From positions 35,704,001 through 35,768,000 of the forward strand of contig CANTUV010000039.1 of NCBI GenBank assembly GCA_947685225.1: 64,000 nucleotides of DNA. Direction: 5' to 3'. This stretch comes from Garcia nutans. Its lineage: Eukaryota; Streptophyta; Magnoliopsida; Malpighiales; Euphorbiaceae. Below, in pieces: positions 48,069-57,451 of the stretch (position 1 is the stretch's first letter; the number at the start of each line of letters is the position of its first letter). The notes beneath the pieces are model-generated. The model was given only the letters and a program-made list of their open reading frames with translations. It made no database searches and was not told where the DNA came from. Made by a program: the position numbers and the translations under genes.

Positions 48069-49238
48069 CTAAGGAAAAGGCGGGTGGGAAGATGATGCAG
48101 CCGAGGGATGAAGACTCAGGATTTTGGCAAGGTTGCTGTTAATCTGATCCATCTGTTGCAACATCTCAATATGGTTTTGGTCCACCGTGCCTGTCAGTCC
48201 ATCTACCTTTCCCTCCAATCGATCTACCTTGCCCTCCAGGGCTTCAATCCTCCGAAGTATCTCTAGACTCTCTGAAACTGGAGCATCCTCATCTAAGTCA
48301 AGAGAATCTGAGTCAGACTCCTCTTCGACCCGGGCCCTCTTCTGCCTATCCCCCGGTGCTTCAGGATCAGCTGACGGCATCACAAAAGTCCCTCTCCTAT
48401 GCACCACCATGTGCATCTTCTCAAGGGTAGCTAAGTCCAAGGAATCATTACGCAAAATTCGAGTCATCCGAGTAGTGCTCGGGTCAAAATCCTCAACAAG
48501 GGCTATTGCTAATGTAGTGATCAATCCTCCAACACAAATAGCCCCCCTCCTCTTATTAGCTGCAGTATCAAAAACATCGGCTAACCAATAGCCGGCACTA
48601 ATATTCATCTCATTCAAAACACAGTCCAAGAAAAATAGCTCACTCGACTCAACCACACCCGGGCTCTCCTTCCTTGCAAAGAACCCACATGACATAAACC
48701 TGTGCAAATATCTCAAAGTAGGGTTCCACAATTTAGATGCTTTGGCCGATTTGGCCACATAAGTACCCGAGCCCAAGGCACCCCAAGCAAATTGTTGTCT
48801 AAAATCTTTGGGTATCGATCTTTCCCCATGTTGATGAAAACCATAGATATCATTCAACTGATCAATAGTAAGCACAAACGATCTACCCATTAATTTAAAC
48901 ATCAATCTCCTGCAAATTTTCTTATCATCCCTTTCTACCTTAAGAGTTGTCAAAAATTCTAGGGTGAGCTCCTCAAACTGCAAAGGTCTCAATGAAACAA
49001 AAGTCTCCCACCCAAGATATTGCACATATCTATAAAAAGCAGTCCTCATTTGCAAAGCATCTAGAGATTCGTCATTCACATACCTTGTGGGGAAAAAACC
49101 CCGAGCCAAAAGACTTGCCCTCTTGAGAGATAAAGTTGAGGAGGATGACAAAGCTCCTTCGGCACCAGATTTCTTCTTCTTACGGTGTGGTACAATTTTA
49201 GTTCTTGGCGACATGAAATCTGAGAAATTAACACCCAA
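48069..49238 (-). CDS. Athila env-like protein (ORF after pol), intact frame
   Basis: 389 residues, uninterrupted, from Met 49238 (Met 49214, MSPRTK, is equally possible). N-terminus basic (RKKKKSG). The central domain includes GFFPTRYVNDESLDALQ, LGWETFVSL, EELTLEFLTTL, LTIDQLNDIYGF, LRYLHRFMSC and ELFFLDCVLNEMNIS, recognisable as the 'plant retrotransposon ORF1/putative plant transposon protein' type found in Athila relatives. The last 100 residues are acidic (EEESDSDSLDLDEDA) followed by a heptad-rich helix with KVDRLEGKVDGLTGTVD, a likely coiled coil, and a Ser/Pro tail. No signal peptide or membrane segment is evident, so an envelope role is doubtful. Much of the domain aligns with the Sirevirus-like env-like gene at 3438-5531. 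Confidence 0.87.
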   Translation of the reverse strand: MGVNFSDFMSPRTKIVPHRKKKKSGAEGALSSSSTLSLKRASLLARGFFPTRYVNDESLDALQMRTAFYRYVQYLGWETFVSLRPLQFEELTLEFLTTLKVERDDKKICRRLMFKLMGRSFVLTIDQLNDIYGFHQHGERSIPKDFRQQFAWGALGSGTYVAKSAKASKLWNPTLRYLHRFMSCGFFARKESPGVVESSELFFLDCVLNEMNISAGYWLADVFDTAANKRRGAICVGGLITTLAIALVEDFDPSTTRMTRILRNDSLDLATLEKMHMVVHRRGTFVMPSADPEAPGDRQKRARVEEESDSDSLDLDEDAPVSESLEILRRIEALEGKVDRLEGKVDGLTGTVDQNHIEMLQQMDQINSNLAKILSLHPSAASSSHPPFP

Positions 49239-50007
49239 AACTGAATTAAATCAAAATAATATGAGTAAAGAGGAAGTGTTAAGTGATAATCTCAAGTTTT
49301 GTTGGAGTAATTTGAAGTTTTAACAGAAGAGATGGAGTTTTGAAAATAAAAATCAAGGGTTTTGGTGTTGCAGAGAACGAGAGAGCGAGAGAGAAGAAGA
49401 TAGAAAAGTTAGGGATTTATGAAATAAAACTGGGCAAAATCGGGCTTTTAAAAGTCAAAAATTGAAGGTACACGGCCGTGTGTGTGCTGACTCGGCCGTG
49501 TCTGTGTGTGAAAGTGAAGGGACACGGCCAAGTGGAGAGCACACGGCCGTGTCTCAAAGTTTTTAGGGGACACGGCCAGGTGACACGGCCGTGTCCCCTG
49601 GTTGTGTCCAAATCTGTATGGAATTGCAAAATCGTTCAAAATTTTTTTTGAAGGAGTTGTGGCCGTGTCCAGTGTGGGACACGACCAAGGGACACGGCCA
49701 AGTCCTTTGGCCGTGTCACCTACTGCCTTTTTATAAACTTTAAACTTTTTTTTTTCAATGATTTTGCAACCATTCTTCGTTAAACACCCTGAAACACAAA
49801 GTAAAGAAAAAAAAACCGATCAAAGCACAGTCCATTTATTGAAACCGAACATAAATTAAAACTTGTTAAACTTAAAATTACAACTATGAAAAATAAATGC
49901 AAACCGATGGGTTGCCTCCCATTTAGCACTTCTTTAATGTCATAAAGCTGGACATCATGCAAGGCCTAGGGATCATGAATCAAAGTGCTGTCAATGACCC
50001 TCACTTC
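49239..50007 (-). promoter_or_regulatory. Spacer upstream of the Athila env-like gene, promoter-like
   Basis: Positions 49470-49720 hold the same ACACGGCCGTGT / GGGACACGGCCA repeats as the LTR. Toward the gene follow a TTTTAAAAG box (about 49446-49454) and a CT-rich leader (CTCTCTCGCTCTCTCG, about 49375-49395). The remaining part (49720-50007) is AT-rich with no feature. The resemblance to the LTR promoter order suggests independent transcription of the env-like gene (inference). Confidence 0.5.
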
Positions 50008-53000
50008 CTAAAATCCTTCATTGTATGGCTTAACTCTCTGTCCATTCACTTTGAAAGTCTCACCTATTCTAGAGTTAAGTAATTCAATTGCACCAGAAGG
50101 ATATACCTGACTTATCTCGAAAGGACCACTCCATCGAGACTTGAGTTTACCTGGAAAAAGACGGAGTCGTGAGTTAAAAAGTAAAACCTTCATACCTGGA
50201 CTCAATGTCTTTCGCACTATAATTTTATCATGAAGTGCTTTAGTGCGATCCTTGTAAATTCTCGAGCTCTCATAAGCCTCATTCCGCAGCTCATCTAACT
50301 CCGAAATTTGTAGAAATCTTTCTCTCTTCGCTTTGTCCAAGTCCAAATTCAGAGTCTTGATTGCCCAATATGCTCTGTGCTCCAACTCCACTGGTAAGTG
50401 ACAAGCTTTTCCAAACACCAATCGATATGGACTCATACCTAGAGGAGTTTTGAAAGTAGTCCGATATGCCTATAGTGCATCGTGCAATCTGCTTGCCCAA
50501 TCCTTCCTGGATGTGTTGACTGTTTTATCCAGAATTCCTTTTAGCTGCTTGTTGGATGTTTCCACTTGTCCAGAAGTCTGTGGATGGTATGGGGTTGCCA
50601 CCTTATGCTTCACACCGGATTTATGCATTAACTTCTCAAAAAGCCTGTTGCAAAAATGGCTCCCCCCATCACTGACTATCACCCTTGGTGTGCCAAACCT
50701 GCTAAGAATGTTTTCCTTCACAAATTTAACAACAATATTAGCATCATTAGTATGGGTGGGGATTGGCTCCACCCATTTGGAAACATAATCAACAGCAACT
50801 AAAATGTATTCATAACCAAAGGACTTGGGGAAAGGACCCATGAAGTCTATTCCCCACACATCAAACAGTTCAACAACAATATATGACTGAAGGGGCATTT
50901 CATTCCTCCTTCCAATGTTACCTACTCTTTGGCAACGATCACAGTGCTTACAATAGTCTTGGGCATCTTTAAATAAAGTAGGCCAGTAAAAACCACTTTG
51001 AAGCACCTTTTCTGCAGTCTTTCTTCCTCCAAAATGACCCCCACAGTGAAGGTCATGACAAAATTGAAGAACACTCAGTTGTTCTTCCTCAGAAACACAC
51101 CTGCGAACTATCTCGTCTTTGCAAATCCGGAATAGATAAGGTTCATCCCAAAAATAAAACTTACTCAAGTGTAAAAACCTTTTCTTTTCCTGAAAAGACA
51201 TGTTAGATCGCAAAATTCCACAAGCAAGATAGTTAGCAATATCTGCAAACCAAGGTGTATTAATTACCACAAACAAATGCTCATCAGGAAATGCTTCTAA
51301 ATTTTTATGAATGCTATCAGATGCAAGATTTTCACTAAAGTAGGGTAATCTGGATAGATGATCAGCAACAACGTTCTCACTACCCTTAGTATCCCTGATC
51401 TGGAAATCAAATTCTTGCAATAACAACACCCATCTAATTAAGCGCGGTTTAGCATGCTGTTTTGTTAAAAGATATTTAAGAGCTGCATGGTCATAATGAA
51501 CAATAATTTTTAACCCAATTAAATAAGCTCTAAATTTGTCTAAAGCAAAAACAACAGCTAGCATTTCCTTCTCAGTTGTGGTGTAGTTCATTTGTGCACT
51601 ATTCAGGGTTAAACTAGCATAATAAATTACTCTCAAGTATTTATCAACCCTTTGCCCAAGAACAGCTCCTACTGCATGATTAGAAGCATCACACATGATT
51701 TCAAAAGGTAAAGACCAGACAGGAGCTACAATCACAGGTGCACTAGTCAATTTTTCCTTAAGGGAATTAAAAGCTTGCATGCATTGTGCTGTAAATTCAA
51801 ATGGAACATCTTTCCTCAATAAATGGCACAATGGTTGGCTTATTTTGGAAAAATCCTTAATAAACCTCCTGTAAAATCCTGCATGCCCTAAAAAACTTCT
51901 TATTCCCTTAACAGAGGTAGGTGGGGGTAACTTAGCAATCAATTCAATTTTAGCCTTATCCACCTCAATCCCTTTACTCGACACCACATGACCTAAGACA
52001 ATGCCCTGAGTAACCATAAAATGACTCTTTTCCCAACTTAAAGTGAGGTTACATTCAATGCATCTCTCAAGCACACGAACAAGTTTATCGAGGCAATTAT
52101 CAAAAGAATTACCAAAAACAGAAAAATCATCCATAAATACCTCAATAAAATCGTCGATCATATCTGAGAAGACAGACATCATGCATCTCTGAAAAGTTAC
52201 AGGTGCATTGCACAAGCCAAAGGGCATACGTCGAAATGCATAAGTCCCAAAAGGGCAAGTAAAGGTTGTCTTGGACTGATCCTCTGGAGCTATTGGCACC
52301 TGATAGTAACCTGAAAGGCCATCCAAAAAATAATAATGTGAGTGTCCAGAAAGTTTATCTAACATCTGATCAATAAAAGGAAGAGGAAAATGATCTTTCT
52401 TTGTAGCATTGTTCAACTTCCTATAATCAATGCACATTCTCCACCCAGTAGTAGTCCTAGTAGGAACCAACTCATTATTCTCATTTTTCACCACAGTGAT
52501 TCCAGATTTCTTAGGAACTACATGTACTGGGCTCACCCACTCACTATTAGCAATTGGATAAATTACTCCTTCATCCAGCAATTTGAGCACTTCCTTCTTA
52601 ACCACTTCACTCATATTTGGGTTAAGTCGCCTTTGGGTCTCCCTCACAGGTTTAGCTCCCTCTTCTAAAGTGATTCTATGCATGCACATAGAAGGGCTAA
52701 TACCCTTGATGTCACTCAATCCCCATCCTATTGCTCTCTTCAATCTTTTAAGCTCACTCACTAACCTCATCTCCTCCCCTTCACTAAGTTCACTAGATAT
52801 TATCACAGGTAAAGTATTGTGATCTCCCAAAAACACATATTTCAGGTTCTTAGGTAACTCTTTCAGCTCTAATTCTAGTGAGGGGTTCTTCTCTTCTTTT
52901 TGAATGGTGGGAAGCTCACAAACTGGGTCCTCCTTAAGCTCCTCTACTTCAGCACTTCCTAAGGTCTTAAGACAACTGGCTATTTCTGCATCAAAAATTT

Positions 53001-54015
53001 CCAAATCACTATCCAAAGTCAATGCCAGCTCCAATTTGTCAGAGGAACCTGTCTGCAAGAAAACATCTGAAACAACTGCATCAACACAATCAATGAAAGA
53101 ACAATCCTCATATAAAGCAGTTGTAGGAATAGGAGAAGTGTTAAAAATAGAAAATTCCACAGTTTGTCCCAAAACAGTCATTGATAATTTTCCATTCTTA
53201 ACATCTATCAAAGTATTTGTAGTCGCCATAAAAGGCCTACCCAGCAGAATGGTGTGTGCAGATGGTGAAGAATTACTTACCTCCATGTCAAGAACAATGA
53301 AATCCACAGGTACTATCAAACCACCAACTTTAACTAACACATCTTCTATAACCCCTTTCGGGAATCTAAGAGATCTATCAGCTAATTGCAACACCATTTT
53401 TGTTGGCTTAAGTTCCCCTAATTCTAAGTCAAGGTACACAGAGTAAGGCATTAGATTTACACTAGCTCCCAGATCACACATGCCATCAGTACATTTTCCA
53501 TTCCCCATAGCAATTTGAATAATAAAGCTTCCAGGATCCTTTAGCTTAGGGGGTAGTTTATGCTGCAAAACAGCACTAGCTACCTCAGAAACTATCACCT
53601 TTTCATTCGGCTCATACCTTTTTTTCTTGGTATTCAGTTCTTTGAAGAATTTAGCATAAGCCGGCATGTTCTTAATTGCTTCAAGTAATGGTAAGTTGAT
53701 ACTTACCTTAGATAGCATGTTGAAGATATCTGAAAACTGCTTATCTGTTTTATCATCCTTCAACCTGCTAGGGAATGGTATAGGTGGCCTGTATGGATTG
53801 CTTGCCCTGTGCAAATCTGGTGTAGGGGTCTTCTCCATTGTTCTTTCTTCAGCACCTTTGTTCTCTAATTCTCCTTCCTTTTTCTTCTCTTGCTCACCTG
53901 CATTCACATAATTATTTTCAACATTGTTATTAATTACCTTGCCACTCCTAAGAACAGTCACTGCTTGTGCCTGCTCAGGTTGACTTGGAAACTTCCCCTT
54001 TTGTTGAATCTGCAT
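50008..54015 (-). pseudogene. pol: Athila pol: protease, RT, RNase H, integrase; one stop
   Basis: Protease: CDLGASVNLMPYSVYL and ILLGRPFMATT. RT: GVIYPIANSEWVSPV, WRMCIDYRKLN, MPFGLCNAP and intact FMDDFSVFG. RNase H: IMCDASNHAVGAVLGQ, TTTEKEMLAVVFA. Integrase: the zinc region CHDLHCGGHFGG...CDRCQRVGN and catalytic GIDFMGPFP, VSDGGSHFCN and HPQTSGQVETSN. A TAG at 50470-50472 lies in LHDAL-stop-AYRTTFKTP, where Trp (TGG) is normal. The frame continues to 50008 with the usual Athila IN tail (MSPYRLVFGKACHLPVE, RWSGPF). The upstream join to gag is out of frame near 54031. All catalytic residues look intact. Confidence 0.93.
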
Positions 54016-55351
54016 CTGTTGTGCAAGTTGCCCCCACTTGGGTCTCCACCTTCTTAAAAGATGCTTCCAAGGAATCCAACCTCTTGTTGTTCATCTCTTG
54101 GTTTTGAGCACTGACTTTGATGAAAGCTTGTAAACTGTCCTCTAAACTCTCTCTTTTAGGCTGACCTTGATTTGAGGATTGGCCCTGCTGTTGGTTCTAT
54201 CTCTGAAGCAAATGGAATGGCTGTTGAGCATTATTTATTGTCCAGGAAAAATTGGGGCGACTCCTCCAACCAGGATTGTAAGTGTTGGAGTAAGGATCAT
54301 TCCTAGCTCTTGGTTGAAATCCCCCCATAGCATTAACTTGCTCAGCTTCATTCCCAAAAGACTCATATGCAGAGGGACATATATTTGCTCCATGCCCTAA
54401 TGTCCTACAGATTCCACACACTTCTTGAGTAGATGAAGAAACATTGTTCTTCATGTTTAGCATCTGAACCTGTCTTGTCAACTCAGCTATTTGACTAACC
54501 ATTTTAGTATTGGCTTCCAGTTGATTCACCCCCTTGCTTCTTCCCGTTACACTCTTTTGTTGAGAATTAGCTCCCAACATCTCAAAGATCTCATAAGTCT
54601 CATCAGCTGTCTTTTCTCCCATGGCTCCCCCAGCTGCATTATCAACAGTATTTTGAAATTGCTGGGTGAGACCATCATAGAAAAACTGATTAAGAAGTTG
54701 AAGTGGGTAGTGATGATGTGGACACTGAATCAGTAACATCTTAAATCTGTCCCAAGCCTCATGAAATGGCTCTCCGTCAAATTGAGAGAATGTAGCAATC
54801 TTCCCTCTCAACTCAGCTGTCTTTTGGTGTGAATAGAACTTGCCCATGAATTTATTGTAAACTTGCTCCCAAGTTGTCAGTGAATTTTCAGGCAACATCA
54901 TGAGCCAACTCTTTGCCCTATCCTTCAAAGTATAAGGGAAACATCTCATCCTCAACTGATCTTCTGTTAGTCCTCCCAAAGGAAAAGTGTTGAGGGTGGA
55001 GTAGAAATCCCGAATAAAATTCAAAGGATCTTCATTTGGAACTCCATAGAATGATGGCAGCATATTGTAATGAATGTTCTTCAACTCATAGTTCCTTGCT
55101 GCATCTGTCAGTCTTATGCAAGAAGTGGAAGTCCCAATGACAGGTCTAGCAAAATCTCTCATGGTTCTTTGTCTTTCTTCAGCCATTTTAACTGATTGTG
55201 CAGATTCTGACTCAAAATCCGAAATGTCTTCCTCTGAAGTATCAAATCCGGTGTAGAGCTCAAACTCTTCCCTGCTCCTCTTCATTCTCTGAATTTCTGG
55301 AATAAAAGGATGTAGCTCTCCTTCGAGTGATCTCCTGCCTTGCATAAACAA
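54016..55351 (-). pseudogene. gag: Athila gag, broken at its C-terminal end
   Basis: From Met 55351. A capsid-type domain (YNMLPSFYGVPNEDPLNFIRDF, RCFPYTLKDRAKSWL, EAWDRFKMLLIQCPHH) and one zinc knuckle-like CGICRTLGHGANICP. TAG at 54197-54199 interrupts the Gln-rich region; the frame continues, then is shifted by an extra G in a five-G run (54031-54035 on the + strand), after which pol is read in another frame. The sequence before the stop is well preserved. Met 55351 lies about 140 bp from the primer site, which fits. Confidence 0.9.
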
Positions 55352-55467
55352 AAATTTCTAGAAAAAGAAATATCAAAAGCAAAAGACAAATAAAATAAAA
55401 TGAAAACAATGAAAAATAATCTAAAATATTTTTGTTTTTTTTAAATAAACAATTACGCCAATTAGCT

Positions 55468-55485
55468 TCCCCGGCAGCGGCGCCA
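55468..55485 (-). other. Primer-binding site of the Athila element, tRNA-Asp type
   Basis: Minus-strand TGGCGCCGCTGCCGGGGA, six bases from the 5' LTR. One base from the form usual for Athila (GTTG instead of GCTG). Confidence 0.85.
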
Positions 55486-55491
55486 AAAACA

Positions 55492-57220
55492 TGTTGCGCT
55501 CGAATTAACTCTACCACAAAGCGTCACTCGCAAGTATACGAGGTAGCTGTAGCAAAGGTGATCGCCCAAAGGTCATCTCTCAAGGAAGCCAAAGTGGGTA
55601 ATTGATTATCAAATTAAAAGTAACAAGTAATTAAAGAAATTTAAATTGCAAAGTATGAAAAGATTGATTTAATTGAAGTTAAAAACAATAAAATAAACAA
55701 AGCTGATGTTTTGATTCACTTGATAAAAGGGTCTAGGGTTTGCACTTCTCTACTACTGATATGTATGAAAAGTTATTCCACTTAACTAATTTAACTCCCT
55801 AAGATTAAATCTCAAACAACTTAATTAATTGAGTTAAGGAAATAAGCTATCGCATTCAAACCTCTTACAACTAATCTTGTTATAATTGAAACAATCTTTT
55901 AATAGGTTATATCTCTAATTCACCTAAGTCCTAAATTGAATTATTCCAGTATTAGACTTCATCTCTCAATCCATCATCTAATACCTAGAACACACAATTG
56001 GTGGCCAATCAATTATATGTAACAATTTTTCATTCAATAAAGGCTAAAGAAATCATTAGTTAAGAGAATAACCAATTCATACAATTCATAGCAAATCCAT
56101 ACAAACCCTAGACTATATTAAATTAGTTCATGATGTTATCAAACATACTCATCTCATTAATAATCAAAGAAATCAATTTAAACATGATAATGTTCATAAA
56201 CAAAATTTCAATGAAACTAAAGAGACAAAGTTTAAGAATAAAACCAAGTTACAAACTCCTTGAAGCTTTTGATGAATCTCTTGATCGAATCTTGCAAGAA
56301 GGATGAAACAATGGCATGAACAATCTAATCTAAACTAGTTTAATCCAAAGTAAAATCAAAAAATGCAAGAAAACAAATGTTTAAACCCTAAGATCTCTCT
56401 CAGACGGCTGAACTTTTCTCTCAAAATTGTCAACCCCCCTAAAACCTAACTTTCTTTTTGCTTTTATACGAAACGTCGGCTTTAAAATTCGGTGCGCATT
56501 TGATTCATGAGGGACACAGCCAGGTGATGAGGGACACGGCTGTGTGAGGGCTTGTTGGAGGGACACGGCCAGGTGACACGGCCGTGTCCCCTGCATGTGT
56601 CCACTACTGCCTGCCCTTTGATCTTCTTTTCTTCTTGTTGAATGACACGGCCAAGTGGAGCTTGACTTGGCCGTGTTGCATCATGTTTGAGGGACACGAC
56701 CAGGTGACATGGCCGTGTCCCTTGCTTGTGTCTGCCTTTGTCTACTTTACTCTTCCTTTCCTTTGGTAACAAATGAGACACGGCCAAGTCAAGATGACTT
56801 GGCCGTGTTGCTCTTCTTTGGAGGGACACGGCCAGGTGACTTGGCCGTGTCCCTTGCTTGTGTCTTCTACTGAGACTTGCTCTTCAATTTAATCATGGTA
56901 TGGGACACGGCCAGTGACTTGGCCGTGTCCTCTGCCTGTGTTAGCTACTGCCCATTTCATCTTCAATTCGTTTCCTTGCCTGTTTTAACCTATGACAAAA
57001 CTCAAAACAAACTTAAAACACGAAGTAAATAAACAATAACCGACAAACATAAACACAAACTAAAAACTATATCAAAAACGACATAAAACTAAAAATAAAC
57101 TAAAATACACAACTAAAGATAACACTAGACAAACCGATAAAAACTAACGAAATACTTAAATAAAATAATAATAAACATAATAAACAAGACACAAAACTTA
57201 TAACAAAAACTAATAAAACA
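55492..57220 (-). repeat. 5' LTR of the Athila element
   Basis: 1729 bp, matches 44800-46505. The palindrome cluster (56513-56940) has one more ACACGGCCAGTGACTTGGCCGTGT-like unit than the other LTR. TATA box at 56461-56468. Confidence 0.93.
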
Positions 57221-57225
57221 ATAGT

Positions 57226-57451
57226 AGATCGCCCTGAATCGAGAGCGCCAGCCAAGATATATTACATGAGGGCAGAAGAGAATAAAGCAGAAGAAGGAAA
57301 TGAAGGTACGTAAGTTTAAAATCAGTATCTTGAGTACATATGTGTGTATATGTGACGATTATTAGTTATATTGATGATGTGTAATTACACGTAAGAATCA
57401 TGCATGAATAAGTAAGTTTCGGGGCGAAACTTAAATTAAGGGAGGTAGAAC
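57226..57451 (+). pseudogene. gag: Gag end and polypurine tract of the gag-only element
   Basis: The gag frame resumes after the Athila TSD (RPESRAPAKIYYMRAEE) and stops at TAA 57311-57313, at the point where chromovirus gags pass into protease. GGTACGTAAG overlaps the stop and resembles a 5' splice site. Non-coding DNA follows, and then the purine run AATTAAGGGAGGTAGAA (57434-57450) before the LTR. Confidence 0.78.

Larger units (their letters stand above)
44800..57220 (-). mobile_element. Athila-type Ty3/gypsy retrotransposon
   Basis: 12,421 bp, LTRs 44800-46505 and 55492-57220, a tRNA-Asp type primer site, gag, a long pol and an env-like gene downstream of pol. Gene order, primer site and the GTGTGGGGTAG polypurine tract are typical of Athila. 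Pol lacks a chromodomain. Gag-pol has two stops and one frameshift; the env-like frame is intact. Confidence 0.94.
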
